Assembly (NCBI GenBank): GCA_049487715.1
Contig: CP150578.1
Coordinates: 62,001-126,000 of the forward strand
Direction: 5' to 3'
Source: Pycnococcus provasolii
Taxonomy: Eukaryota; Chlorophyta; Pseudoscourfieldiophyceae; Pseudoscourfieldiales
Length of the DNA: 64,000 nt
In this document: positions 9,601-17,666 of the stretch, piece after piece
Numbering within the stretch: the first letter of the stretch is position 1
Layout of the letters: each line of letters begins with the position of its first letter
Notes under the pieces: model-generated
The model's database searches: none
What the model saw: the letters and a program-made list of their open reading frames with translations, nothing else
Told to the model about the DNA's origin: nothing
Program-made: the position numbers and the translations under genes

Positions 9601-11370
9601 GATCGCCCCAGTCTTTTTCCACCGTGGCACAATCAGAACATTTACTTCATGAAAGAGCTCGAGTTTGCGAGTGGTGCAAGCGCCGACTCTGTGTCAGTCA
9701 CCGTGGTGTTCGGCGCATTGCCTCGCGACGACGGGCCCATCAGCAATCCGTACGATCTGGGTACGCTCGCTCCCGACCCTCTGTACGATGCGTCAGATCC
9801 CGCGAGCCAGGAGTGGATGCTTCGCATGTGCGACGATCTCGAAGGGCCGGGACTGCGAGGGCACGTGCGCCCCGGCTCTCTGAAATGCTGGCCAAGGCGG
9901 TTTGATAGCTGGCTACGCCAGAGCGGCTACAACGGCAAGCCAATGAGCATGCCGCTCAACCGCACGACATTCGACGACGCTCTGTACAAGTGGTGGCTGG
10001 GAGGTTCCCAGTCGGGCTACGAGGGTGGTTTGTTCTTCGGTTCGACAGACGGCTTAGAGATGCACCATTCGCTGAAGACTCTTGGGTGCCCCGGTTCAGA
10101 TTGCGGAAAGCGTGGTCGCGTCCCTCGTGCCGAGGACGCCGCGGTGCTCCGTGGTCACTACTTCAGGTTCACGACGCGCACCCCGTACCAGCGCGAGCTC
10201 GCAAGGGAGGAGGAGGAATGGCACTTCTGGGAAAGTTGGACGTCGGGACAGCTCGTCGCGGCACCCGTGGGCCTACAAAACGGCTACCAGACATCGCTCG
10301 CGTGGGTGCTGATGAGCACGGACAACTCGATGCTAAAGAGCGCGTGGCAGAGCCTCAGCTTGTCGATGGCGCTCGCCTTCGTGGTGCTTCTTGTCGCCAC
10401 GCGCAACCTGTGGTTGAGCGTTCTGAGCTGTCTGTGCATGAGCGGCGTGGCAAGCTGCTTTCTGGCATTTATGATTCTTGCCGGCTGGACTCTTGGTCCT
10501 GTGGAGAGCATTTCCATGACGGTTCTCGTTGGACTTTCGGTGGACTACGTGGTCCACATCGCCATCGCGTACGGAGGGTGCACCGCCTGGGGTCGTGTGG
10601 CACGCAGCCGCTACGCATTGCGATCGATGGGTTCCGCAATTGTGGCAGGAGCCGCAACTACCATCGGCGCCGCGCTGTTCCTGTTCGCGTGCGTGTGCAT
10701 TTTCTTTACGAAATTTGGCACATTCGTCGTGGTGACGCTGTGCGGCGCGCTCATTCACGCGCTGGTGATTCTCCCTGCGCTGCTTGCTCAGGCTGGGCCG
10801 CAGGGCGTGGACGGCGAGCTCGAGGCGAACGCCAACACGCGTGGCCGCATGTGGCGCATCCTGAGGAGGTGGCTGCACCTCCCCGCTTCCGTAGAGCACG
10901 GGTGGCAGCGCGTGAACGATGACATCGCCGTGGACCTCGACGAGGGCGGCAGCGTTGCGCGTTCCCCGCTAAGTGACGTGGATGGTGACGAATGTTTGAG
11001 CGACCGCGGCTTCGATGTTCGCAGCGAGAGCAACATTTGGAGCGATCCCGGGCCGAGTGCAAGCATCGTGGCTGCCGAGAGAATGCAGAAGGAGAAGGAT
11101 GCTGGTCCTGAGATGTATAGTTATGGCAACGGACCCTTCACGGGTCGTCGCGTGGCCCAAGAACAGCACGAGTCCACGTCGAACCAGACGTGGTTTCGCC
11201 TCACAAAGCTGGGTGGCTTTTTCGCAGGCGGTGGCGACGACGAAGATACCGCCGGGGAGGGATCTCCTGATGTTGAGCTCGTGGCGATGAATGGAGAAGA
11301 AGATGAACGCGCTCCTCCTACGCCGCCTCCGCCGCCGCCACGCGAAGGGGAGTTTACGTTCAGTAAATGA
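6649..11370 (+). CDS. Patched/Dispatched-like RND protein with sterol-sensing-type domain
   Basis: The 1573-residue protein has the duplicated RND layout: a membrane helix near residues 20-42, a large extracytoplasmic loop, a first five-helix block (about 632-800) that includes LGIGADDIFVICEHW, a cytosolic loop, a helix near 957-975, a second loop, and a second helix block (about 1232-1385) with VLVGLSVDYVVHIAIAYG. The acidic pairs in the two transmembrane segments (GADD; SVDY) are the proton- or cation-relay positions of RND carriers. This places it with Patched, Dispatched and NPC1 proteins, which move sterols or lipidated ligands. The loops hold a poly-Thr run (about 145-157) and a poly-Ala run (300-315). 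The C-terminal tail is acidic and Pro-rich. The natural cargo in an alga is unknown. Confidence 0.88.
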   Translation: MGVASRVSRRCARICVAYPRMTVAMWIAVLAVVLTTLAFLPITLDAGVEAFRVRRNVLADRENSYQQIKSRFIEYRGAVGPHTTQIDEVLAMALQDTVKQIIASSGSYTGFDTPKPDEHAHADVPPAAETPNLPDGSTTADNASITTTTTTTTTTTADESAKKGDVGKRVAEAMQRWKRVILGLITENKKGTRDGGIGGEGRGRDEIHMLLYRDHRGDVLGRAHMHRMCELKRQVVEHSNYPRVCLLVNRSDTQTRSLPKEVVANLTSQLMAATTDANATNASSIASDIAGDLPSSTMSPEAAAAAAAAAAAAAVSQEAGEAESDVEAVDDDLNDPWQSLGIAPPPRSVPNTCESTWSLLDLRGAYWAVGLGPVVDFLVALARSPKAQAAIPEALDACKRDKDPAKAAKVPTSGAVAAATSGDWESLLARWYDPGSRAHICDLLTSIQPTPQELRDMARLPDEPLDADGCDEIDEDKLRGTLVAGAVMQAWAKRGGGSTNFMGLPMGYLVDLYFADGDQPEYTSNITRIVFRLDERRAGEARELLADLDASGGAAVMMDDVNGTVNARADLTRDELEAQSHTNPVAFTFELVSKVLDATSGHPARIGDDLRVVWRGWDYFEKNALRQVIQDAGWAAGSLLFVLVYLWAHTCSLVQAVGGVLGILAAFPLAVFLYRTLFGISWIGALHFVGIFVILGIGADDIFVICEHWRQSATAVPASSSRGDGVEDGGDQERLVVRMAWTLRHSVSAILATSCTTAVAFAANCISTIAPIRLFGLFMALLIAANLVLVVTLLPALIIINETSRGSRVCSWFASFGKTRAKRGNVDGVEMSTNALFDRRDEKNPFTRMKLGLGSMFASSSSLNDENIASGAPSRVVDDNVVETAAESDIDVLSSLTAMRYDAEADDMQAHCTAAEIRAESPRSEGGSGRRDDGLGARFAATIGRVFGGKFANFIIRFRRVFVLILIALVAMLPWLMTKIPGPSDRPSLFPPWHNQNIYFMKELEFASGASADSVSVTVVFGALPRDDGPISNPYDLGTLAPDPLYDASDPASQEWMLRMCDDLEGPGLRGHVRPGSLKCWPRRFDSWLRQSGYNGKPMSMPLNRTTFDDALYKWWLGGSQSGYEGGLFFGSTDGLEMHHSLKTLGCPGSDCGKRGRVPRAEDAAVLRGHYFRFTTRTPYQRELAREEEEWHFWESWTSGQLVAAPVGLQNGYQTSLAWVLMSTDNSMLKSAWQSLSLSMALAFVVLLVATRNLWLSVLSCLCMSGVASCFLAFMILAGWTLGPVESISMTVLVGLSVDYVVHIAIAYGGCTAWGRVARSRYALRSMGSAIVAGAATTIGAALFLFACVCIFFTKFGTFVVVTLCGALIHALVILPALLAQAGPQGVDGELEANANTRGRMWRILRRWLHLPASVEHGWQRVNDDIAVDLDEGGSVARSPLSDVDGDECLSDRGFDVRSESNIWSDPGPSASIVAAERMQKEKDAGPEMYSYGNGPFTGRRVAQEQHESTSNQTWFRLTKLGGFFAGGGDDEDTAGEGSPDVELVAMNGEEDERAPPTPPPPPPREGEFTFSK

Positions 11371-11591
11371 TTATTTCAATGTAACTACTATTTTTGTAAT
11401 AATAAATTAATCTAAAAGACATGCCCTTGCCGCATGTAGCGCAGACGCACGGCTTTGCGATGCCGCTTGCGGGACTGACATCGCCTTGAACGTAATGACG
11501 CGCCGCTTACTGGAGTGCGCTGACTGAATGGACGACCGTTGGTGTACCAAGTGAATAAAGTACAAACAGTTACTGCACGACGAGCGAGCAT

Positions 11592-12272
11592 TCACAGACT
11601 TTCACGCGAAACACGCGGTGGTGTGTTGTGCCCGTTGTTGAGTGTCCGCAGTAGTCTGCGCACCTGCTCAGCCAACTGGTCCTTCTCCGCCTTGAGACGC
11701 AACCTTTCGTTCTTGCTCAACTCAAGCCTTTGGCGTAATTCGTTGACGATCTTCTCCTGCTCAGCCTCCAAACTCTGTTCAATCTCCACCTTTTCCGACA
11801 TGACGTTCGCGAGTCTCTTGCTGAGCGTGTTGGTCAAGTACTCCTCCTCCGCCTCGACGTTTCTCACCAGGTCCGCCTTCTCGCGCGCGAGTGCCTCGAG
11901 CTTGACGAATAGGTTGTTGGCGACACGCTCCTCCTCGCATTCGAGCTCACGGTGTGCGTTGAGCTGTTGTTCTTTCAGCCTTCTATTTTCTTCAGCGAGT
12001 GCCCGGTTCTTTCTCTTTTCTCGCTCGAAGTCCGCGATGAGGTCTAAGAGCATAGGTTTGCACGACGGGCACGCCGACTCAAGGAACGCGTGGGTGTGGT
12101 GACGTTGCGGCGAGTCTGTAAGTGTCGCCGATGAACGTCGCGGCGACTCCATGGACGGCCGAGCGGAGTTGAGGGAAGCGGCCGACCCCGACCCCGAGCT
12201 TCCTGGTCTCACAAGACTAGAAAAGTAGGAGGGAACAGTGGCACACAAGGGAGCATCAGGCACATTCAACAA
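11592..12272 (-). CDS. CCDC6-like (DUF2046) coiled-coil protein
   Basis: From about residue 85 to 215 the protein is one long coiled coil. It shows the regular CCDC6 repeat: EEE..xN.L..KLxxLxxEKxxLE, here EEERVANNLFVKLEALAREKADL, EEEYLTNTLSKRLANV and EQEKIVNELRQRL. The N-terminus is Ser/Pro-rich with a short Cys-x2-Cys-type patch (ACPSC). CCDC6 is a scaffold linked to DNA-damage signalling in animals; its algal role is unknown. The 5' end is unresolved. No in-frame ATG precedes residue 41 (12152), yet a strong polypyrimidine/AG acceptor (TACTTTTCTAG) ends at 12217, and an ATG at 12367 lies in another frame across a CAG/GCT repeat. A short first exon is likely. Confidence 0.8.
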   Translation of the reverse strand: MLNVPDAPLCATVPSYFSSLVRPGSSGSGSAASLNSARPSMESPRRSSATLTDSPQRHHTHAFLESACPSCKPMLLDLIADFEREKRKNRALAEENRRLKEQQLNAHRELECEEERVANNLFVKLEALAREKADLVRNVEAEEEYLTNTLSKRLANVMSEKVEIEQSLEAEQEKIVNELRQRLELSKNERLRLKAEKDQLAEQVRRLLRTLNNGHNTPPRVSRESL

Positions 12273-12282
12273 GTCACCAGCA

Positions 12283-12348
12283 TCACCAGCAGCAGCAGCA
12301 GCAGCAGCAGCACCGCCAGCAGCAGCAGCAGCAGCACCGCCAACACCA
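12283..12348. repeat. CAG/GCT trinucleotide microsatellite
   Basis: Two blocks of CAG units (about ten, then six) are separated by CACCG interruptions. On the minus strand these are GCT/CTG repeats just upstream of the CCDC6-like gene. They would encode poly-Ala or poly-Leu depending on frame, or lie in a 5' intron. Confidence 0.9.
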
Positions 12349-12483
12349 ACTCCTCCTCCTCAGCCATGAATGAAATACGTTTTTAAACGGCCACGCCCGA
12401 CAGCCCGAGGCGGAGAGAGAATTCGGAAAAACACAAAAAGGGGTTGCAACACGGGGTGCAAAAACAAAAACAAAAGGAACCCG

Positions 12484-12552
12484 TAACCCTAATCCCTAAC
12501 CCTAACCCTAACCCTAATACCCTAACCCTAATACCCTAACCCTAACCCTAAT
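12484..12552 (+). repeat. interstitial telomere-type (CCCTAA)n array
   Basis: About ten CCCTAA-type units, several as CCCTAATA variants, lie in the divergent spacer between the CCDC6-like gene (-) and the HAD phosphatase (+). The array ends 85 bases before the chosen start of the phosphatase gene. Confidence 0.95.
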
Positions 12553-12637
12553 GCTCTTATGATGCTTGTGGGCCGTCTCTCCCTTCCTTCCCCTACCCGG
12601 GTACCAACAGGTCGCGTCTCAGAAAAAACAAAAAAGA

Positions 12638-13378
12638 ATGGCGTCATCCGTGTCGGCGCGCTCATCAGCATCAGGAGGAGGTTTCAGTCGCGCATTTCGC
12701 ATTTCGGCCTCCTTTGGGTCATCCGCAGCAGCCTCGCAGTCGTGGAACGCCGCGGGGGTCACGCTGGCCGCGCGTGCGATCCTATTCGACAACAAAGCGC
12801 GAAGTCTCACTCTGCCGCACATACAGGTCAAGTCGGTCGTTGACGTCGACTGGAGTCTACTCAAACAAAGAGGAATGACGGGCGTTCTTCTCGACAAGGA
12901 CCACACGCTCACGGCGCCGTACTCCGACGAACTCTACTCGAAAGAGGTTGCCGACGCCATGAGCAGGTGCGTGACTTGCTTTGGACGAGAGAACGTGTGG
13001 GTGCTCAGCAACTCGGCAGGACTGCGCAGCTACGATCCGCACGGACACGAGGCGGCGCGTCTGTCGAACCTGTGGGGATTTGGTGTCGCAACGCACACAT
13101 ACCGCAAGCCCGACCCCAGGTGCATCGACGAGGCGCTGCAAGCTTTTCCCGCAGGCACGGAAGCAAGCCGCGTCGTGTTTGTGGGCGACCGTTCACTCAC
13201 GGACGTCGCTGTCGGCAATGCCGCAGGCATGGTCACGGTTCAGGTTTCGCCGTTCCCAGGCGTGCGCGCGGATGCCGAGAGCCTGACGACGCGGTTTTCG
13301 CGTCGTGTAGAGCAGTGCCTCACCTCCATGTGGCGTGGTCAGGGTGCTCAAGCACCCACACACCCGTTTCTTGTGTAG
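12638..13378 (+). CDS. organellar HAD phosphatase, PGP phosphatase (GEP4/YqeG) family
   Basis: The 246-residue protein starts at 12638 (MASSVSARSS), which leaves a Ser/Ala/Arg-rich organellar transit peptide of about 40 residues. Longer readings upstream run into the telomere-type array. The catalytic HAD motif is LLDKDHTLT (nucleophile and acid/base Asp in DKD), and motif IV is FVGDRSLTDVAVGN. A KPDP segment supplies the conserved Lys. The short capless fold and the DVDWSLLKQRGMTGVLLDKDHTL context match the GEP4/YqeG group, which dephosphorylates phosphatidylglycerophosphate to phosphatidylglycerol. That lipid is needed for cardiolipin and for thylakoid membranes. Mitochondrial or plastid location cannot be decided here. 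Confidence 0.88.
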   Translation: MASSVSARSSASGGGFSRAFRISASFGSSAAASQSWNAAGVTLAARAILFDNKARSLTLPHIQVKSVVDVDWSLLKQRGMTGVLLDKDHTLTAPYSDELYSKEVADAMSRCVTCFGRENVWVLSNSAGLRSYDPHGHEAARLSNLWGFGVATHTYRKPDPRCIDEALQAFPAGTEASRVVFVGDRSLTDVAVGNAAGMVTVQVSPFPGVRADAESLTTRFSRRVEQCLTSMWRGQGAQAPTHPFLV

Positions 13379-13495
13379 AAATAACAAAACCTCTGACGAG
13401 GGTGAGTAATGAAAAATGTGTGTTTTACAATAAGTGGTTGGTGGTTTGAGCCTGCCGGTTGTCGGCGTTTGTTATTGCTGTTGTTGGTGTTGCTG

Positions 13496-14359
13496 CTAAG
13501 ACGAAGCCGTTGCTGCTGCATCACGGCGCACGACGCGCTCGACGAGCTCTTGCAGCGGCAGCATGTCTTTGCTGTCAACGAGATCAAATTCCAGCGCGAA
13601 TATCACGAAGTGCTTGAAGCACGTGTTGAGGTGCGCAGCCACTCCAAGCGTCGCGACGTGGTGGAAGTGCGCGTGGTAGATGTGAGCGAGTACACGGAAG
13701 AGCCTTTTGAAGATGAGTCTGCTAACGTCGTCGAAGCGGTCGCCGAACGGCTCGCCAGGACCTTGTGGGAAGAGTGACGCGTTGTCAAGCTGCGCCTCAA
13801 TCCACGCGCTCAGTTTCGCGACGTACTCCGGTGCACTCAGTGCGATAGCCTTTGGTTTGTTCCTTTTGTCGCTGTCGACGGGGTCGTCTCTCCACCTGTA
13901 CTCGAACCTGAGTCCCGCTGACATGGTAGGGCACGCGTCGCACGTGCAGAACTCTCCGTCAAGGCTTTGGTACACCGCGGTGATGGCACTGAAGAAGTCG
14001 ACGGCGTGTGCCGCGACCCACTCGCGTACGTCTTCGCCCGGAGGAAGTCGGCATGCTTCCGCGAGGTCCCCTCCTCTTCCGAGCGTGTCGTCGATGTGTC
14101 TGCGTATGCGCGACGAGTTGTGTGCGTACGAGCGGTGCGTGGGCACGTGGTGCGCCGCACCCACGTACCCCGACGAAGACAACGAGCCTAGAGCCTGATT
14201 AGCCTGCTGCTGAGTTGAGGATGACCCAACCAACCCACCTCCCTGCAAAGTGCCTGAGGATGACGAAGATGCAGGAGCAGAAGGAGGAGGAGGCGCAGAA
14301 GGAGGACCCCCGAAGAGAACGCTAGACGCGATAGACGAGAGTGCCTGAGGAGACGCCAT
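13496..14359 (-). CDS. MOB1: MOB1 kinase activator
   Basis: The start at 14359 (MASPQALSS) gives 287 residues. The first 70 are Ser/Pro/Gln-rich, longer than in most MOB1 proteins (about 215). The Mob1/phocein domain then follows. The zinc ligands are all present: Cys138 and Cys143 (CTCDAC) and His226 and His231 (HIYHAH), with the family spacing of five. Landmarks include MSAGLRFEYRW and AHLNTCFKHFVIFALEFDLVD. MOB1 binds and activates NDR/LATS kinases in mitotic exit and Hippo-like signalling. The gene is convergent with the HAD phosphatase gene across 117 bases. Confidence 0.93.
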   Translation of the reverse strand: MASPQALSSIASSVLFGGPPSAPPPPSAPASSSSSGTLQGGGLVGSSSTQQQANQALGSLSSSGYVGAAHHVPTHRSYAHNSSRIRRHIDDTLGRGGDLAEACRLPPGEDVREWVAAHAVDFFSAITAVYQSLDGEFCTCDACPTMSAGLRFEYRWRDDPVDSDKRNKPKAIALSAPEYVAKLSAWIEAQLDNASLFPQGPGEPFGDRFDDVSRLIFKRLFRVLAHIYHAHFHHVATLGVAAHLNTCFKHFVIFALEFDLVDSKDMLPLQELVERVVRRDAAATASS

Positions 14360-14547
14360 GCATATACAAGCAGAGAGAAAGGAAAGAGGAGGAGAGCAAG
14401 AGCAAGAGCAGAGCAAGAGCCAATTGATTGCGCGAGATGCGATGCGATGATTCCGGCGAGTGCGCCAACAACAACGGCTTATGTATCCGGATGAAGATGA
14501 AGCTGATGAAGGGGGAACGAACGAACGCGGCGTTGAGGTGCCCAGGG

Positions 14548-14555
14548 GGGGCCCC
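14548..14555. promoter_or_regulatory. GGGGCCCC element upstream of MOB1
   Basis: A GC palindrome inside a G/C-rich block (14535-14575) about 190 bases upstream of the MOB1 start. It matches the octamers at 6008, 19219, 20072 and 41477. Role inferred from position. Confidence 0.35.
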
Positions 14556-14599
14556 AGGGCCCAGGGGGGAGGACGCGGAGCAGAACCTCAAGCAAATAA

Positions 14600-14640
14600 C
14601 CCTAGTCATAACCCTAACCCTAATCATATACCCTAATCCA
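14600..14640 (+). repeat. interstitial telomere-type CCCTAA array (short)
   Basis: Five degenerate CCCTAA/CCCTAG units in the spacer between the 3' end of the FKBP gene and the start of MOB1 (both minus strand). They lie about 240 bases upstream of the MOB1 start and appear as TTAGGG on the MOB1 strand. Confidence 0.85.
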
Positions 14641-14653
14641 TACCACATAGTAC

Positions 14654-15781
14654 TTACTGTTCCACTTTCAGCAGCTTGATTTCGAACACCAGTAAGCCTC
14701 TTGGCGCGCTATTCGGAGGGGCGCTCGTAAACGCAACCTTGTTCGGCACCCACACGCGGACCGTCTCGCCCTCCGCCATGTTCGAGATCTGAGGTGCTAT
14801 CACGAACGTCCCGTCCGTCGCCACAACCTGTGGACCACCGCGCAATATGCTCGCGTCGACGAGCGTTCCGTCCTCCGACCAGCACGCGAAGGATATGGAA
14901 GCCTTGCCGCCTTTCGGGGCGGGGCGCGGGGCGCCTTCGGGTGCGGCGGTGACCGTGACGCTCTTCACGCCTCGGCTATCCGTGACAGCGTTCGCGGGCG
15001 GGCTAGCAACGTCGTCGGGAGCTTGCGGAACTGGCGGCCCAGCTTTGACGGAACGAAGCGTGACGTCGAAGACGAGCATTCCGCTAGGCCGACCTGCCGT
15101 TCCTCGGTACGCGAGGTCCTCGGGTATCCACATCCGCCTCGTCTCTCCCACAGTCATCAGACCCACTCCCTCTTGCCAACCTTTGATGAGGTTGCGCAGC
15201 GCGAACGTCGCGGGCTTTCCTCTCACGACGCTGCTGTCGAACATCTTGCCGTCAGCAGCCTGCCACCCCGTGTAGTCAACGGTGACAATGTCGAGGAGCT
15301 GAGGTTTTGTTTTATTGGACGCGTCTGCGGGCGCCGCTTCGAGGATTCTGCTGCAGAGTCCTGACTTTTCGCAGATTGCGTCAACGGGAGGTTTCCTGAC
15401 ATCGGCCGGCGGCGGGATCGTCGCAGCTGCGAAAGCCTCATCCTGGTTCATCATCATTGGCATGGCGAATTCCGAACATGCCATGGAACCTCCAACGACC
15501 ATGAGGGAGAAGAGCGGCCGGCGACGAATCTGAGACTTTTTCTCTGACATGACAATATCTCCCACCAACGATACGTGACAAGCTCCTTCTGCATTATCAT
15601 CAAAATCGGCACGAGGGGACAAGTGAGCATCACGGGACGAAGAAGATGAAGAAGATGAAGATGAAGAAGAAGACCGAACACGAGACAGAAGACCAGCACG
15701 AGCACGAGCACGAGAACAAGAGTGAGAACGAGAACAAGAATGAGCACGATTTCCCTGAGAGGAGGGCGAGGATGACGACAT
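14654..15781 (-). CDS. thylakoid-lumen FKBP with tandem FKBP domains
   Basis: From Met at 15781 the protein has 375 residues. A Ser/Arg-rich plastid transit peptide (1-60) is followed by a second targeting signal: Arg-Arg-Arg (86-88), a hydrophobic core, and AFA (116-118) as cleavage site. That is the pattern of Tat-dependent lumen proteins. The first FKBP domain (about 159-245) keeps VTVDYTGW, FDSS, LIKGWQEGVGLMTVGE and LVFDVTL. A second, diverged copy (about 290-374) ends in LLVFEIKL and has lost most active-site residues. FKBPs catalyse prolyl isomerisation, and lumenal members assist photosystem and cytochrome b6f assembly. An upstream in-frame extension (to 15919) lacks transit character and is not favoured. 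Confidence 0.88.
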   Translation of the reverse strand: MSSSSPSSQGNRAHSCSRSHSCSRARARAGLLSRVRSSSSSSSSSSSSSRDAHLSPRADFDDNAEGACHVSLVGDIVMSEKKSQIRRRPLFSLMVVGGSMACSEFAMPMMMNQDEAFAAATIPPPADVRKPPVDAICEKSGLCSRILEAAPADASNKTKPQLLDIVTVDYTGWQAADGKMFDSSVVRGKPATFALRNLIKGWQEGVGLMTVGETRRMWIPEDLAYRGTAGRPSGMLVFDVTLRSVKAGPPVPQAPDDVASPPANAVTDSRGVKSVTVTAAPEGAPRPAPKGGKASISFACWSEDGTLVDASILRGGPQVVATDGTFVIAPQISNMAEGETVRVWVPNKVAFTSAPPNSAPRGLLVFEIKLLKVEQ

Positions 15782-16155
15782 GCGCAGTACTCGGACGACT
15801 GGCGACATACCTATACTATACTTCAGATGAATTCGGAATTTCAAGCAAACAACAACAGCAACCACATAGACTATTTTATCTGAAAACCAACGGGACCCAA
15901 AAAGCAAAACCCCTGCCAAACCCCGAGCAGAGAATCCAAACCCCGAACCAAACCCAACCCCGAACTAAACAAGAATGAAGGGGATCCCTCGTTGCATTGA
16001 ATGCGTTCACTGAGAGAGAGATTCGCGTCCTCCGTTCTGTCCTCAGTGCCGCCCCCCCCTTTCGACCCGTTGTTTGCTTCGACCCGTTGCTAAAACACCC
16101 TCACAGCCTCCCTCATTCTCGCCTGAGTTCTCGCTCCCCCCTTGCCCTCAGTGCC
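15782..16155. other. divergent spacer, FKBP / bicupin
   Basis: No gene. It contains C-rich telomere-like but non-canonical tracts (CCAAACCCCGAACCAAACCC, 15910-15970) and pyrimidine-rich sequence up to the bicupin start. Confidence 0.6.
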
Positions 16156-17571
16156 ATGCCCTTGCGTGTACGTGTTTGTGCGCGTGTGCGTGTACGCCCT
16201 CCTCTTCCTTTGCGAACGACAGGTTTCAGATGTATGCATAATAATACACGTGCTGCTACAGGTCATCGTCTCTCATCTCCTCGTTTCTCTCCTTATTCGT
16301 TTCTGTGCTCACATGGTCGTGAGGGATCGGGTGAGGTCTACGGGGGGGAACCTTCTTCTTCTTCTTCTCCTCCCTCACCTTCTTCGCCGCCGTCACCTTC
16401 GCCGTCGTTGAACAACGCCATCGGAGTGGCGCTCTCGTCACACTCATCGTCGCGTAATAATAATGATAAGAAGAATAAGAATAAGAATAAGAGCTCGCTC
16501 AATGTCAATGACAGTGAGGCGTCGTCAGCCGGGATGATGATGCCGTTCACGCTCTCGAGCCTGAAAGAATCGAAGATCTTACGCACAAATAATAACCAAA
16601 ACAATACGACGCTAGCTGTCGTCCTGCTTCCCACAGAGGAAAATAATATACCGTTCGCCGTCGCCGTGGAGACGTGCACGGACGCAACCACGAAAAACGA
16701 GGCGCCGCTCTTCACGCCGCCGCTACAGCACGCTGCGCAGGTGCTGCACGCCCTGCACGGCGACGTTACCGTGCTCATAACAGACGAACATGACAACACC
16801 ACGAAAACACACCTCACCGCGGGAGCGTCCTTCATCGTACCACCCAAGTGCAGAAGAGCTCTCACGTCCACAACGCCGTTTGACGTACTCTGCACACTTC
16901 TGCCAACAAGCTTCCTCAAGGGGAAAAATGACCTGACCACAACGCCGTCGTCGCACCAGTCAGCTGCTGCAGCGGCAAGAGAAACTGTGCAAGTTCTCGG
17001 ATGGGACGTCGAACCAACAACAACGCCTCAGCACTCGCTCAAAGACGCAGACGTGCAACGCATGCTCAACGCCGAACGGAATCGAGCGCGCAAAAAACAA
17101 AGGCAAAAAGCGTCACCAAACACAAGGCGCATCGACGACGTCGCAGCTTTTCGCGTTCCCAGACAAACGAATCGACTCGCGTTTCTGCACGACCCGGTGA
17201 CGAATCGGGGCATCAAATTCACATACGCCCTGGAAGTGTTCGAAAAGGGTCACAAGACGCCTAGGCACACGCACCTCGATGCGCACGAGCTGTTCATGGT
17301 TCTCGCCGGAGATGGTGGTCGTGGAGTGTACAAGGGAAATGCCCAGGGACGGAGGTTTGAGACGGTGGACTTGTCGCCTGGCGACGTCGTTGTGTTTCCT
17401 CCAGGACTTGTTCACGCGATTGACAACAAGGACGACGCCCAAGGACGGCTCTACACGCTTCAACTTATGGCGCCAAATGACGCATTTGCGGAGCGTGTGC
17501 AAAGCGGCGAGGCGCTCAAGTCGCTCGAAGATGAAGACATCTGCGCACTGCTTGCTGAGCGATGCGAGTAG
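16156..17571 (+). CDS. plastid/organelle-type two-cupin protein of unknown function
   Basis: From Met at 16156 the protein has 471 residues, with an Arg-rich presequence and a Ser/Pro/Asn-rich linker (to about 145). The N-terminal cupin (about 190-260) is degenerate and lacks the metal-binding histidines. The C-terminal cupin (about 350-440) is intact: motif 1 TPRHTHLDAHELFMVLAG supplies His-x-His and Glu, and motif 2 is GDVVVFPPGLVHAIDN. A single metal site is therefore expected in the second barrel. Cupins of this type include dioxygenases, isomerases and storage-like proteins, and the sequence does not distinguish between them. A longer frame opens at 15997 but its added residues look like 5' UTR. 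Confidence 0.75.
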   Translation: MPLRVRVCARVRVRPPLPLRTTGFRCMHNNTRAATGHRLSSPRFSPYSFLCSHGREGSGEVYGGEPSSSSSPPSPSSPPSPSPSLNNAIGVALSSHSSSRNNNDKKNKNKNKSSLNVNDSEASSAGMMMPFTLSSLKESKILRTNNNQNNTTLAVVLLPTEENNIPFAVAVETCTDATTKNEAPLFTPPLQHAAQVLHALHGDVTVLITDEHDNTTKTHLTAGASFIVPPKCRRALTSTTPFDVLCTLLPTSFLKGKNDLTTTPSSHQSAAAAARETVQVLGWDVEPTTTPQHSLKDADVQRMLNAERNRARKKQRQKASPNTRRIDDVAAFRVPRQTNRLAFLHDPVTNRGIKFTYALEVFEKGHKTPRHTHLDAHELFMVLAGDGGRGVYKGNAQGRRFETVDLSPGDVVVFPPGLVHAIDNKDDAQGRLYTLQLMAPNDAFAERVQSGEALKSLEDEDICALLAERCE

Positions 17572-17666
17572 TATAGGTAAATTAGACATTTTTTTTGATT
17601 TTTGCTCAAAATGAAAATCAATTGTCACAAACCACGTCGTTGTCGTGTCGTTACACACATCATCAC

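Noticed and set aside
9990-10922. 310-codon plus-strand frame inside the Patched-like gene
   Set aside because: Arg/Gly-rich shadow of the real frame, which carries clear membrane helices.
12484-12552. Telomere-type array read as a chromosome end or CRISPR array
   Set aside because: Genes continue on both sides and units have no spacers; it is an interstitial repeat.
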